DNA of 64,000 bases from Hypnocyclicus thermotrophus (GTDB taxonomy: Bacteria; Fusobacteriota; Fusobacteriia; Fusobacteriales; Fusobacteriaceae). Made by a program: the position numbers and the translations under genes. Positions 45,212 to 54,857 of the stretch are shown here, in pieces. The DNA is taken from contig NZ_SOBG01000005.1 of the NCBI RefSeq assembly GCF_004365575.1, positions 62,001 to 126,000 of the forward strand, in the 5' to 3' direction. Within the stretch, counting starts at the first letter, position 1; every line of letters starts with the position of its first letter. The notes under the pieces are model-generated. The model saw nothing but the letters and a program-made list of their open reading frames with translations, did no database searches and was not told the DNA's origin.

Positions 45212-46231
45212 TTATTTTTTAAACTGTTTTAAAAATCTCATATCATTATCATAAAATGCTCTAAGGTCATCTATTCCATGTCTAAGCATTGCTATTCTTT
45301 CTATTCCCATACCAAATGCAAATCCAGATACTTCCTTGGGATCATATCCGCCCTCTTTTAGCACTTCAGGATCTACCATTCCACATCCCATTATTTCAAG
45401 CCATCCTGTATGCTTACAAAGTCTACATCCTTTACCTTTACATATTACACACTCTACATCCATCTCTGCTGATGGTTCTGTAAATGGAAAAAAATGTGGT
45501 CTAAATCTTACATTAGTATCTCCAAATACTTTTTTTACAAATTCTGTAAGTATAGCTTTTAAATTTGCAAATGATATATTTTCTCCTATCATTAATCCTT
45601 CTATCTGATGAAACATAGGAGTATGAGATACATCATAATCTGATCTATATACTCTACCTGTTGCTATCATTCTAAATGGTGGTTTATGCTCTTTCATATA
45701 TCTAATTTGTACTGGTGATGTATGTGTTCTAAGTACTACATCATCAGCTATATAAAATGTATCTTGTAAGTCTCTTGATGAATGAGTTTCAGGAATATTT
45801 AATGCATCAAAGTTATAATATGTATCTTCAACTTCTGGTCCATCAGCTATATCAAATCCCATTTCTGTAAATATTCTTTTTAATAAGTTTTGTGTTTCTG
45901 TTACAGGATGATATCCACCTTTTCCTATTTTTCTACTAGGTAATGTTATATCAATAAACTCATTTTCTATTCTTTCTAATTTTTCTTTTTCTGATAATTC
46001 TTTTAATCTTACTTCTAATAATTTTGTTATATCTGATTTTATCTCATTTACAAGTTTACCAATAACAGGTCTTTCATCATTAGATAATGATTTCATCCCT
46101 TTCATTATGTCTGTTATTTTTCCTTTTTTCCCTAAAAGCTGTACTCTAATATCATCAAGTTCTTTACTTGATTCTACTTTTTTTATAAGCTCTTCTGCTT
46201 CTTTTCTTAATTCTAATAGCTTATCTTTCAT
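45212..46231 (-). CDS. pheS: Phenylalanyl-tRNA synthetase alpha subunit
   Basis: A 339-residue catalytic subunit of class II. Motif 2 is in FRMIATGRVYRSDYDVSH (near 193-210), motif 3 in GFAFGMGIERIAML (near 304-317) and the conserved FFPFTEPSAEMDVEC near 250. N-terminal coiled coil (about 1-85) binds tRNA-Phe. It follows the YfcE-like gene with a 32-base gap that has no attenuator. Confidence 0.97.
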   Translation of the reverse strand: MKDKLLELRKEAEELIKKVESSKELDDIRVQLLGKKGKITDIMKGMKSLSNDERPVIGKLVNEIKSDITKLLEVRLKELSEKEKLERIENEFIDITLPSRKIGKGGYHPVTETQNLLKRIFTEMGFDIADGPEVEDTYYNFDALNIPETHSSRDLQDTFYIADDVVLRTHTSPVQIRYMKEHKPPFRMIATGRVYRSDYDVSHTPMFHQIEGLMIGENISFANLKAILTEFVKKVFGDTNVRFRPHFFPFTEPSAEMDVECVICKGKGCRLCKHTGWLEIMGCGMVDPEVLKEGGYDPKEVSGFAFGMGIERIAMLRHGIDDLRAFYDNDMRFLKQFKK

Positions 46232-46263
46232 TTTGCCTCCTAAAAATTTTTGCTCTATATAAA

Positions 46264-46725
46264 TTATAATTTTTTATGTATAAATTCTATTTTTTCATCT
46301 TCTAATAAAAGTATTCCATATTCTCCATTTATTGCTGCACCTGGATTAAAATAATGAATATCCTTTAACTTTTCATAATAAGCTCTATGTGTATGACCAA
46401 ATATCACTATATCGTATCCTTTATTTTCAGATTCTTTTTGTATTATATCATAATTTTTCTTTACTGCAAAAAGATGTCCATGAGTTATAAGGAATTTTTT
46501 ATTTAATAGTTCTATTTCTATAATTTCTTTTGTATGAAAATCAAAAAAATCACAGTTACCTTTTACTATATAAAAATCTTCTTCTCTATCTACTGCAAAA
46601 CTTAATTCTTTTCCATCTTTAGCATAATCACCAGCAAAAATAACTTTATCTGGATTTTCTTTATTATAAATACTATATATATTTTCAAAATGTGAATGAC
46701 TATCACTAAGTATTAATATTTTCAT
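46264..46725 (-). CDS. YfcE/MJ0936-type metallophosphoesterase
   Basis: A 153-residue phosphodiesterase of the calcineurin-like fold. Metal motifs: SDSHSH (residues 7-12), AGDYAKDG, VKGNCDF, THGHLF and GHTHRAYY. These match the YfcE family, which hydrolyses phosphodiesters in vitro; the natural substrate is unknown. It lies between a universal-stress-like gene and pheST in one transcript. Confidence 0.92.
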   Translation of the reverse strand: MKILILSDSHSHFENIYSIYNKENPDKVIFAGDYAKDGKELSFAVDREEDFYIVKGNCDFFDFHTKEIIEIELLNKKFLITHGHLFAVKKNYDIIQKESENKGYDIVIFGHTHRAYYEKLKDIHYFNPGAAINGEYGILLLEDEKIEFIHKKL

Positions 46726-46750
46726 TTACTACTCCTAATTTTTTTAATTT

Positions 46751-47527
46751 TTAAAATAAAAATATAGGTTTATTTATTTTTTCAATTATTTTTACTCCTA
46801 TTTTCCCTGTAAGTTTTTCTAAAATAAACGAATATCTAAGGTTTCCTATAACTAATATATCTGCTTCGTATGCATAATCTTTTAATATTTCTACTTCATT
46901 CCCTATTTCTTCTTTATAGTTTATCTTTTTATCTATTTTATTTAAATATATATTCAAATCTTTCTTCGATTCAGTTTCACTGTTTATACTTAATGCTGTG
47001 AATTCTTTTATATCATCAAATAATTTTATAAATTCAAAAAATGATTTATTTATATTCAAACCATTGTCATCAGCTATTAAAATTTTTTCAAAATTATAAT
47101 GTGCTAATTTAGGTACTGCAATTATAGGTTTATAATGAAGTTTAAATATATTCTTTATTTCATTTTTTAAGTATATTTCTTTTGCAAAAATAAGAAGGTC
47201 ATGCAATTTCATCTCTTCTAACAATTCATCAGAAGCGTTTCCTTCTTTTGTATAAAATTCTCCTTCTATTTTATTTAAAAATTTTTCTTTTATCTGCTTT
47301 TCATGTTTTTGTTCAAGCTCATTCCACTCTGATAATATATAATTATTTGTACTGTCTATTACTAATCCTTCTACCATTGGTGGTATTACATCATACTTAC
47401 TTATATCTTTTACATAAATTCCTGTTATTTCAATATTTTTATATTTTTTCTTTAATACTTCCATAAAACTTAGTAAATAATCTACCTCTTCCTCTGATGA
47501 AAAATATACAAGTACTCTATTTAACAT
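46751..47527 (-). CDS. Universal-stress-protein-like protein, divergent
   Basis: A protein of about 258 residues with two Usp-like alpha/beta halves: residues 1-120 begin MLNRVLVYFSSEEEVDYL; the second half has KILIADDNGLNINKSFFEF and ends YEADILVIGNLRYSFILEKL, close to the nucleotide-binding G-x-x-G-x(9)-G region but without intact glycines. The ATG at 47527 has AGAGGGTGAT before it, while the frame continues to a GTG at 47536. Function unknown; possibly stress-related. Confidence 0.65.
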   Translation of the reverse strand: MLNRVLVYFSSEEEVDYLLSFMEVLKKKYKNIEITGIYVKDISKYDVIPPMVEGLVIDSTNNYILSEWNELEQKHEKQIKEKFLNKIEGEFYTKEGNASDELLEEMKLHDLLIFAKEIYLKNEIKNIFKLHYKPIIAVPKLAHYNFEKILIADDNGLNINKSFFEFIKLFDDIKEFTALSINSETESKKDLNIYLNKIDKKINYKEEIGNEVEILKDYAYEADILVIGNLRYSFILEKLTGKIGVKIIEKINKPIFLF

Positions 47528-47632
47528 TTTTATCACCCTCTTTTTTTGATTTTCACCCTCTACTTTTATATACCCTTTATATTCAAATATCCTTTATTCT
47601 TTTGATTATTTTAGCACATTAATTAAATAAAT

Positions 47633-47672
47633 AAAAGAATGTTTTTGCTATTATTTGCTAAAACATTCTTTT
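47633..47672 (-). terminator. Terminator of the pullulanase gene
   Basis: AAAAGAATGTTTT (47633-47645) pairs with AAAACATTCTTTT (47660-47672); the inner part pairs imperfectly. It lies about 25 bases beyond the pulA stop on the minus strand. Confidence 0.75.
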
Positions 47673-47697
47673 AAATATGTTTTTATATTTTTATTTT

Positions 47698-49734
47698 CTA
47701 TTTTGCAAGAACTACTGATGTATGTGCTGGTATTCTCACTTCACCATCTTTAACAATTACTTTACTATTTTCTATATGCTCTATACCCGCTTTTTCTCCA
47801 TCTAATATAATTTTTGTATTTTTGTCTATAAACATATTTTTTATAATTAATTCATCTTTTTTTACATTATGAACAACCAATAGATATTTAAAATTAGTTT
47901 CATCAATATTATCTTTTTCTAAAGTATTATTAATAATAAATGCAATATATTTATTATTGTCTATAGACATATCTTTGTCAATAAATCTCACTGCTTTTTG
48001 AATATTTTCTGTATATTGATATCTAAATCCTTTTATAGCTCTTTTCATTTTTATAAGTCCACAATAATACTCATATACTTTTTTAAAATCTTTATCATTT
48101 TTTCTATTCCATCTATACATATTTACAAAATCTGATGAAGCATATGTATTTTCATGAAAATGTTTTATTCCTAAAGTATCTTCTATTTCAATAATATTTT
48201 CTGAAGTATGGGCTCTATTTGATTCTGGGTCATCTTTTGCAAGTGGTTTTGTTCGAGCTATTTCTACTCCTCCATGTATAATAATCTTTCCTTGAGATGT
48301 AAATAACATCACACTTGCTTGCTTTAATATTTTTATTTTTTCTTCTTTACTGCCTTTAAATGATAGATTTATCTTATCCCATAAAGTAAAACCATCATGA
48401 ATAGATAAATATTGCAATACTTCATTTGGAGAATGTGCAAATCTATTGTAAATATCTTTATTAATATCTACATCCTTACCGCCATTATCAAAATAAATCA
48501 AATTTGCTATTATCCCTGTTCTACATATAGAGGCGAGAGAATAATCTCCTTGAACAAAGCCTTTATTTTCCATTCTTCCTGCATAAGCATCTCTTGTTGT
48601 ATCATTAAACATTGCTAAATCTATCCCAAGAGGGTAATATTCTGGAAAACCTTTTATTGGTGCTTCTTTTACATCTAAGTCCGTAAAATTCCATGCTTCT
48701 CCGTGTAATATAATATTATCTCCTAACGCTCTTCTTATTTCTCTTATTGTTTTAGTATCAATAAATCCCATTAAATCAAATCTAAATCCATCTACACCAT
48801 ATTCATCTACAAAAAATTTTAGTGAATCAATAATTAATTTTCTTACCATTTCATTTCTTGTTTCAAGCGATGGTCCTGCTCCTGATTTTAATGATATATT
48901 TTTTTCTTTATCATATCTATAATATTTTCCTGGTGCTATATTTTCAAATATATCATAACCGTAAGTATGATTATATACTACATCTATTATCACACCTATT
49001 CCATTTTCATGTAATTTTTTTACTAAATATCTAAATTCTCTTATCCTAGTATATGGATCTTTTTCATCAGTTGATAACCATCCCTCTAATGTAAAATAAT
49101 TATGCGGATCATATCCCCAATTATAGTATTTTCCTCCTCTATCTCTAAAATCTCTATCTCCTTCATTTACAGTATAATAATTTTGAATAGGCAAAAATTG
49201 AACATGTGTAATACCTAATTTCTTTAAATGTTCTATTCCTTCTGTATAGTTTGCAAATCCTAAAAAAGTTCCTTTTCCTTCTACATTAGTATTAATAGTA
49301 AAATCTCTTACATGTACTTCGTAAGCTATAAGTTCTAAACTATTTTTTAGATTATTCATCCCTATACTTCTGTCTTTTTCACCTGCTTTTTCACTCTCCA
49401 TATCTATTATTGCTGCTTTACCTATTTTATCCTCTAAATGAGGATTAAATCCTGCCATTGATTTAGCATATGGATCAAGTCCTCTTCTTTTTTCTCCATT
49501 TTGAAGTTCTATCTCATATTGATAAAAATATCCATCAAAAGTAGAAACTTTCATTTTGCTATTTTCTAAATAAAATTCCCAATACTCTCCATTTTTATTC
49601 ATATAAAAGCTATTTAACTCTTTATTTGAATCATTTTTATCATAAATATAAACTTTACACCTTTTTATATCTGGTGACCATAAATAAAAAAATACTCCAT
49701 TTCTATCTAATGTAGCTCCTAATTTCTTATACAT
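47698..49734 (-). CDS. pulA: Type I pullulanase (cytoplasmic)
   Basis: A 678-residue GH13 debranching enzyme that cleaves alpha-1,6 bonds in pullulan, glycogen and branched maltodextrin. CBM48-like N-terminal domain (1-110), the type I signature YYNWGYDPHNYF (near 204-215), catalytic nucleophile in GFRFDLMGF (near 319), acid/base in LHGEAWNF and the IHDGFTLWDKI histidine. No signal peptide, so it works on imported dextrins. It is divergent from a LacI-family regulator gene, with 175 bases between them. Confidence 0.95.
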   Translation of the reverse strand: MYKKLGATLDRNGVFFYLWSPDIKRCKVYIYDKNDSNKELNSFYMNKNGEYWEFYLENSKMKVSTFDGYFYQYEIELQNGEKRRGLDPYAKSMAGFNPHLEDKIGKAAIIDMESEKAGEKDRSIGMNNLKNSLELIAYEVHVRDFTINTNVEGKGTFLGFANYTEGIEHLKKLGITHVQFLPIQNYYTVNEGDRDFRDRGGKYYNWGYDPHNYFTLEGWLSTDEKDPYTRIREFRYLVKKLHENGIGVIIDVVYNHTYGYDIFENIAPGKYYRYDKEKNISLKSGAGPSLETRNEMVRKLIIDSLKFFVDEYGVDGFRFDLMGFIDTKTIREIRRALGDNIILHGEAWNFTDLDVKEAPIKGFPEYYPLGIDLAMFNDTTRDAYAGRMENKGFVQGDYSLASICRTGIIANLIYFDNGGKDVDINKDIYNRFAHSPNEVLQYLSIHDGFTLWDKINLSFKGSKEEKIKILKQASVMLFTSQGKIIIHGGVEIARTKPLAKDDPESNRAHTSENIIEIEDTLGIKHFHENTYASSDFVNMYRWNRKNDKDFKKVYEYYCGLIKMKRAIKGFRYQYTENIQKAVRFIDKDMSIDNNKYIAFIINNTLEKDNIDETNFKYLLVVHNVKKDELIIKNMFIDKNTKIILDGEKAGIEHIENSKVIVKDGEVRIPAHTSVVLAK

Positions 49735-49901
49735 TTTACCATCTCCTATTTTTATTTTTCTTCTCTCTAAAAAAGAGTATACTATAATTTTATTTTTTTG
49801 AAAATGTTTTAATTAAAAAAATTATATAACCAAAAAAATATTTTCAATATAAAACCTAAACGTTCTATAATTGAAATTTTAATCTTTTTTTTAAACTTTT
49901 A

Positions 49902-49959
49902 TTGACTTTTTGATATTTTTTATATATACTAATAATGTAGATTTAGTAAAACGTTTTAC
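49902..49959 (+). promoter_or_regulatory. Promoter and palindromic operator of the LacI-family regulator
   Basis: TTGACT (49902-49907), 17 bases, TATACT (49925-49930) form the promoter. A perfect 14-bp palindrome GTAAAACGTTTTAC (49946-49959) with the central CG typical of LacI-family operators lies at the expected transcript start, where a bound repressor would block it. A weaker CTAAACGTTCTA-like match occurs upstream near 49855, closer to pulA, and may serve the divergent gene. Autoregulation is inferred. Confidence 0.75.
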
Positions 49960-49978
49960 CAAAGTTGGTGATAATGAT

Positions 49979-50977
49979 TTGAAAAAAATTACAATTAAAG
50001 ATATTGCTAAATTAGCTGGAGTATCTCCTTCTACTGTTTCTAATGTTATTAATGGAGTTAGTAAATGTTCTACAGATACTCGAGATAATATTTTAGCTTT
50101 AATCGAAGAATTAAACTATAAACCAAATATTACTGCAAAATCTTTAGTGACAAAACGTTCAAAACTTATTGGTTTTGTGTTTAAGCAAGATAATGAAAAT
50201 TCATTTTTACAAAATCTTTTGTATGGAATACAAAGTGGAATTAAAAATTTTCCAGAATATGATATTATTACTACAAATATAAATAATAGTTATAATTTAG
50301 AAGAATGGATAACAAAACGAAATCTAGATGGTATTATATTTTTAGGAATGTTTTCTAGTAATTTAATATCAAAAATTCAAAGATTAAATATTCCAATTCT
50401 TCTTATTGATAATTATTTTGAACAAATACCTAATATAAATTATGTCTATTCTGAAGATACACTTGGTGGTTATTTAGCTACAGAACATTTAATTAAAAAA
50501 AAATGTAAACATATAGCTCTTGCTACAGGTTCTTTAAAAGAAAATGAACTCTTTTTTAGAAGATATCTTGGTTATAAAAGTGCTTTAGAAGACTATGGTA
50601 TAAAATTAGATGGAAATTTAATATTTGAAAGTAAACATATTGATTTTAATTCTGGAAAAATATTAGGTGAGCTAATAACTCAAAATAAAAATATCGATGG
50701 CATCGTTTCTTTAGCAGATATTTTAGCAATTGGTATAATAAAAAGACTCAATAAAGAATATAATAAAATACCAGATGATATTTTAATAATTGGATTTGAT
50801 AATATCCCTGGTTGTGAATACACTACACCACAACTTTCTACTATAGATCAAGGAATATATGAAAAAGGTTATAAATCAATAAATATATTAATAAATAAAA
50901 TAGAAAATAATAATAAAGATTCAATAGAAGTACAAATCCCAATCAAAATTATTGAGAGGGAAAGTACGAAAAAATAA
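49979..50977 (+). CDS. LacI-family transcriptional regulator
   Basis: A 332-residue regulator. HTH ITIKDIAKLAGVSPSTVSNV is near residues 4-23, the hinge at about 48-60 (NITAKSLVTKRSKLIGFV), then a periplasmic-binding-protein-like effector domain with the SLADILAIGII and IGFDNIPGCEYTTPQLSTI segments. I choose TTG 49979, with GGTGAT six bases upstream; a frame from 49910 would run through the operator. Between pullulanase and an MsmK-type ATPase, it is probably a maltodextrin repressor, not a proven one. Confidence 0.92.
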   Translation: MKKITIKDIAKLAGVSPSTVSNVINGVSKCSTDTRDNILALIEELNYKPNITAKSLVTKRSKLIGFVFKQDNENSFLQNLLYGIQSGIKNFPEYDIITTNINNSYNLEEWITKRNLDGIIFLGMFSSNLISKIQRLNIPILLIDNYFEQIPNINYVYSEDTLGGYLATEHLIKKKCKHIALATGSLKENELFFRRYLGYKSALEDYGIKLDGNLIFESKHIDFNSGKILGELITQNKNIDGIVSLADILAIGIIKRLNKEYNKIPDDILIIGFDNIPGCEYTTPQLSTIDQGIYEKGYKSINILINKIENNNKDSIEVQIPIKIIERESTKK

Positions 50978-51004
50978 TAAATTTAAAAAGAGGAGTTGAT
51001 TACT

Positions 51005-52129
51005 TTGGCTGGAGTAATTTTAAAAAAAGTTGAAAAAACATATCCTAATGGTTTTAAAGCTGTTCATGGAATTGATTTAGAAATTAAAGATGGAGAATTT
51101 ATGGTATTTGTTGGTCCATCTGGATGTGCAAAATCTACTACACTTAGAATGATTGCTGGATTAGAAGAAATAACTGGAGGAGAAATTTGGATAGGAGATA
51201 AATTAGTAAATGATTTACCTCCAAAAGATAGAGGAATAGCAATGGTTTTCCAAAACTATGCATTATATCCACATATGAATGTATATGATAACATGGCGTT
51301 TGGATTAAAACTTGCTAAAGTTCCTAAAGATGAAATAGATAAAAGAGTTAAAGAAGCAGCTGAAATGCTTGAGTTAACTGATTTATTAGATAGAAAACCA
51401 AAAGAAATGTCTGGAGGACAAAGACAAAGGGTTGCAGTTGGAAGAGCTATTGTTAGATATCCGGAAGTATTCTTATTTGATGAACCATTATCAAACCTTG
51501 ATGCAAAATTAAGAGTACATATGAGAGTTCAAATTACTCAATTACATCATCAATTAAAAGAAATGGGAAAAACTGCTACAATGATTTATGTAACACATGA
51601 TCAAGTAGAAGCTATGACAATGGGAGATAGAATATGTGTTCTTGAATTTGGTAGAATTAAACAAGTTGATACTCCATTAAATCTTTATAATAAACCAAAA
51701 AATAAATTTGTTGCTGGATTTATCGGATCACCTGCAATGAATTTATTAGAAGCTACTTTAACTGAAAAAGATGGAAAAATATATGTAGATGTTGCTGGTA
51801 CAGAATTCTTATTACCTAAAGAAAAAGCTGAAAAAGTAAAATCACATGTTGGTAAAAAAGTATGGTTTGGTATTAGACCTGAAAATATCTTAAATAAAAT
51901 TACTAATCCTAATGAAACAGCTAACTATGCTAAAGGAAAAATATCTGTTGTTGAACAAATGGGTAATGAAGTATTCTCTTATTTTTCAATTAATGGTGTT
52001 CAATATACTTCAAGAATTCCTTCTGATAAATCAGGAGAAATTGGTAATGGTATAGAATACGATTATTGGTTTGAAATGGATAGATGTCATATATTTGACT
52101 ATGAATCAGAAGAAAATATCAGTTTATAA
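51005..52129 (+). CDS. msmK: Sugar ABC transporter ATP-binding protein (UgpC/MsmK type)
   Basis: A 374-residue ATPase of carbohydrate uptake transporters. Walker A is [10 protein letters not shown], with alanine in place of the usual third glycine, a variant common in this group; signature [12 protein letters not shown], Walker [13 protein letters not shown] and H-loop YVTHDQ follow. A C-terminal regulatory TOBE/MOP region begins near residue 235. Start TTG 51005 has AGGAG nine bases upstream. There is no permease or binding protein beside it, so it probably serves several sugar transporters. Confidence 0.95.
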   Translation: MAGVILKKVEKTYPNGFKAVHGIDLEIKDGEFMVFVGPSGCAKSTTLRMIAGLEEITGGEIWIGDKLVNDLPPKDRGIAMVFQNYALYPHMNVYDNMAFGLKLAKVPKDEIDKRVKEAAEMLELTDLLDRKPKEMSGGQRQRVAVGRAIVRYPEVFLFDEPLSNLDAKLRVHMRVQITQLHHQLKEMGKTATMIYVTHDQVEAMTMGDRICVLEFGRIKQVDTPLNLYNKPKNKFVAGFIGSPAMNLLEATLTEKDGKIYVDVAGTEFLLPKEKAEKVKSHVGKKVWFGIRPENILNKITNPNETANYAKGKISVVEQMGNEVFSYFSINGVQYTSRIPSDKSGEIGNGIEYDYWFEMDRCHIFDYESEENISL

Positions 52130-52139
52130 TATAGTAAAT

Positions 52140-52168
52140 AAAAAGACAGCATATAATGCTGTCTTTTT
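52140..52168 (+). terminator. Terminator of the msmK transcript
   Basis: AGACAGCAT (52144-52152) pairs perfectly with ATGCTGTCT (52156-52164), followed by T-run on the plus strand, 11 bases after the msmK stop. Confidence 0.9.
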
Positions 52169-52237
52169 ATTTATATTAATATCTAGAAACATTTATCATG
52201 AATAATTAAAATTTCCAAAAATAATTTTAAAATAGGG

Positions 52238-52263
52238 AAAAGCTGCCATGATAGCAGCTTTTT
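52238..52263 (+). terminator. Second terminator-like hairpin
   Basis: AAAAGCTGC (52238-52246) and GCAGCTTTT (52254-52262) with a seven-base loop and T-run on the plus strand. It may end a lost gene or back up the first terminator. The bases after it (52264-52300) are unusually G-rich. The rest of this roughly 320-base space to the cas2 remnant has no gene. Confidence 0.7.
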
Positions 52264-52450
52264 GTGTGGGTAATTGGTTGGGTGTGGTTAAAAGGTATTC
52301 AATTAGTCAGTTAAATTAAAAAATATAACTTTCTAACAATTTGTTCTTCTATAGGATTCAATTCCTATTTCCAGACAAAAATATTCTATCATATTTATTC
52401 ATAAATTACAAGCTTTTATTTTCTATTATAAAATGATTTTATCAAAATTT

Positions 52451-52677
52451 TTAAATTATTATAAATTTTTCTTCATAAAAACTTCCCTTATCTAAACCTA
52501 TCGTTACTATATTTTTTCTACAATTTTTACATAATGAATATACTCGAATACTATCCTCTTTTTTATCAATCTCATTACTTACTTCTCTTTTTAATTTTAT
52601 TATTTCTTCTTTACTTAGTTCTGATTCAAATACACTATATTGCACTCTAATACCATAACGTTCTAAACATTTAACTA
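52451..52677 (-). pseudogene. cas2: Truncated cas2 (CRISPR-associated endonuclease Cas2)
   Basis: Reading on the minus strand, KLVKCLERYGIRVQYSVFES and then ELSKEEIIKLKREV and EDSIRVYSLCKNC match Cas2 from about residue 15 to the end. The N-terminal strand with the catalytic aspartate (usually VVYDI-D) is absent, and a stop lies just upstream of KLVK. An internal ATG at 52645 could at most make a 64-residue piece. No cas1, no other cas gene and no repeat array are in the window. This is a relic of a lost CRISPR-Cas locus. The 120 bases up to gmhB are AT-rich. Confidence 0.8.
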
Positions 52678-52800
52678 ATTTTTAAAAAATATATAAATTT
52701 TAATAATTTAAATAAAAATATCACTTTTTTACTTTAATTTTATTTTACCTTAATAATTTTCTTAAATCAAATAATTTTACAAAATATTTTTATCTACTTT

Positions 52801-53364
52801 TTATTTATTCAGTTTATTTTTTAATTCTTTTGCAAATACATATATGTCATTGTATTTTTTTACATTGAAGTAAATTTTTTCTTCTTCTATTTTTCCATGG
52901 CCAGTTCTAACAAATACAGGTTCAATTCCTAATTTAATCGCTCCCTCTAAATCGCTAAGTTTATCTCCTATCATATATGAATTTAAAAAATCTATATTAT
53001 ATTTTTCTTTAGCTTTTATAAATAACTCTGGTTCTGGTTTTCTACACTTACACTCTATAGCATATTCTTTAATTTCTCCTTTAATATGATGTGGACAATA
53101 ATAAAAATCATCTATTTCTATATCATATCTTTCTTTTAATATCTTATTTATATACTCATGTAATATTTTTACATCATTTTCACTATAATATCCTCTTGCT
53201 ATTCCCGATTGATTAGTAATAACAATAACTAAATATCCTAGTTCTTTAAATATTTTAATTGCTTTTTCACTATTTTTAATAAATTCAAATTCTTCTATTT
53301 TATGTAAATAATTCTTTTCAATATTGATAGTCCCATCTCTATCAATAAATATGCACTTTTTCAT
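52801..53364 (-). CDS. gmhB: HAD-IIIA phosphatase, GmhB type (D-glycero-heptose 1,7-bisphosphate 7-phosphatase)
   Basis: A 187-residue HAD-family phosphatase. Nucleophile motif DRDGTIN (residues 8-14), TNQSGIARGY (near 50-59), zinc loop CPHHIKG followed by CKCRKPEP (near 92-112), and GDKLSDLEGA (near 137). These are the features of GmhB, which acts in ADP-heptose synthesis for LPS core. Related histidinol-phosphatase-type enzymes share these motifs; no other heptose genes are adjacent. Supports a diderm envelope. Confidence 0.9.
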   Translation of the reverse strand: MKKCIFIDRDGTINIEKNYLHKIEEFEFIKNSEKAIKIFKELGYLVIVITNQSGIARGYYSENDVKILHEYINKILKERYDIEIDDFYYCPHHIKGEIKEYAIECKCRKPEPELFIKAKEKYNIDFLNSYMIGDKLSDLEGAIKLGIEPVFVRTGHGKIEEEKIYFNVKKYNDIYVFAKELKNKLNK

Positions 53365-53428
53365 ATATCTCCTCCAATATTTATTATTACAATATCTACT
53401 ATTGTATTACAATAAAATCAAAAAATCA

Positions 53429-53460
53429 AAATAAGCTATCTTTTTATAGATAGCTTATTT
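53429..53460 (-). terminator. Terminator of the metA gene
   Basis: AAATAAGCTATC (53429-53440) pairs perfectly with GATAGCTTATTT (53449-53460), loop of eight. On the minus strand it overlaps the metA stop codon and ends in T. Confidence 0.85.
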
Positions 53461-54363
53461 TAATATATATGGTGTTTCTTGATATACATAGTAATTTAAC
53501 CAATTTGAAAATAATAAATGAGCATGTGCTCTCCAAGTAACTAATATATCATTATTAGGATTATCGTCTATAAAATAATTTTTAGGAATTTTTATATCAA
53601 TTCCTCTTTTTATATCTCTCTCATACTCTTTTTTTAAAGTATCTTTATCATATTCTGAATGTCCTGTGATAAATATATGCTTTCCATTCTTTGAAGTTAT
53701 TATATGTGCTCCTGCTTCTTTTGATTCTGTAAGTAATATCAAATCTTTATGATTATTTATATCCTCTATTTTTACTGTTGTATGTCTAGAATGTGGAGCA
53801 TAAAATACATCATCAAATCCTCTTAAAAGTTTTGTGTTTTTTACATAAATATCATGTTTAAACACTCCAAATTGTTTTTCTTTTAACTCATATTTTTTTA
53901 TTCCATAATTATAATAAAGTCCTGCTTGAGCTCCCCAACATATATGTAGTGTTGAAGTTACATTTTTATTTGCGTAATCCATTATCTTTGTAAGTTCTTC
54001 CCAATATTCTACTTCTTCAAATTCTAAGGTTTCAACAGGCGCTCCTGTAATAATAAGTCCATCAAATTGATGTTCTTTTATCTCTTTAAAGGTTTTATAA
54101 AAACTTTCTAGATGCTCTTTTGATGTATTTTTTGATTGATAAGTAGCTGTTTTTAATAATGTTATTTCTGTTTGAAGCGGTGTATTTCCTAACAATCTAA
54201 GAAGTTGTGTTTCAGTTTCTATTTTTGTCGGCATTAGATTTAATATAAGTATTTTTAATGGTCTTATATCTTGATGGTTTGACCTTTCTTCATTCATTAT
54301 AAATATATTTTCATTTGATAAAATATCATGTGCTGGTAGTTTTTTAGGAATAACTATTGGCAT
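53455..54363 (-). CDS. metAA: Homoserine O-acetyltransferase, MetA family
   Basis: A protein of about 302 residues that activates homoserine for methionine synthesis. Start at ATG 54363 ([15 protein letters not shown]) with AGGTGAT; the frame continues upstream without a site. Nucleophile cysteine in [13 protein letters not shown] (near residue 142), [11 protein letters not shown] near 235. In [17 protein letters not shown] the residue after GAPV is glutamate; in this family Glu at that position goes with acetyl-CoA and Gly with succinyl-CoA, so acetyl transfer is predicted. No S-adenosylmethionine riboswitch is visible in the 52-base leader. Confidence 0.93.
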   Translation of the reverse strand: MPIVIPKKLPAHDILSNENIFIMNEERSNHQDIRPLKILILNLMPTKIETETQLLRLLGNTPLQTEITLLKTATYQSKNTSKEHLESFYKTFKEIKEHQFDGLIITGAPVETLEFEEVEYWEELTKIMDYANKNVTSTLHICWGAQAGLYYNYGIKKYELKEKQFGVFKHDIYVKNTKLLRGFDDVFYAPHSRHTTVKIEDINNHKDLILLTESKEAGAHIITSKNGKHIFITGHSEYDKDTLKKEYERDIKRGIDIKIPKNYFIDDNPNNDILVTWRAHAHLLFSNWLNYYVYQETPYILK

Positions 54364-54415
54364 TCGATCACCTCTTTTTGTATTTATATAATGATACAAA
54401 AAATACTAAAAAAAA

Positions 54416-54835
54416 TCAACTATTTTTTCTCTCGCATTCTTCTCCCACACACTCACTAAGTTGTATATTAAGTGCTATTACAGATAAATTTATTTCTATT
54501 GCTGAATATATAAGAGATAACATTAAAAATATTAATGAAATTACAAATAATATTTCTCCATATAATATTTTATCAAAAAATATTAAAAACATAGAAAACA
54601 CACAAAAAAATAATGATAATATTGCTAAAAATTGCATATCTCTAATGAGTTTTATTCTTTTTTTTAAAGAATTTATTTGTGATTCTATAATATATGTTGT
54701 TTTATTTTCTTCTTTTTTTTTGTCATGTAAATTTCTTATAAGTGAAGCTATTGCAAGAAATCTATTTGTATATGCTAAAAGCAAAAGTGATATTGTAGAA
54801 AATATAATAGCTGGTGTTGTTAATGTTATTCTCAT
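54416..54835 (-). CDS. DUF2721-family membrane protein
   Basis: A 139-residue protein with an N-terminal membrane segment, a charged coiled segment (about 35-65) and two further membrane segments (about 70-90, 95-115). LTTPAIIFSTISLLLLAYTN followed by RFLAIASLIRNLH are characteristic of DUF2721. Function unknown. It is 22 bases after a second, shorter relative. The opposite strand carries an open frame of 170 codons that is only a shadow. Confidence 0.82.
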   Translation of the reverse strand: MRITLTTPAIIFSTISLLLLAYTNRFLAIASLIRNLHDKKKEENKTTYIIESQINSLKKRIKLIRDMQFLAILSLFFCVFSMFLIFFDKILYGEILFVISLIFLMLSLIYSAIEINLSVIALNIQLSECVGEECERKNS

Positions 54836-54857
54836 TTTACTCCTCCTATTTTATTTT

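Noticed and set aside
52340-52370. Single hairpin ATAGGATTCAATTCCTAT as a CRISPR repeat near the cas2 relic
   Set aside because: Only one copy exists and there is no spacer arrangement; chance or a relic cannot be told apart.
54364-54415. S-adenosylmethionine riboswitch upstream of metA
   Set aside because: The 52-base spacer is too short and shows no conserved SAM-box segments.
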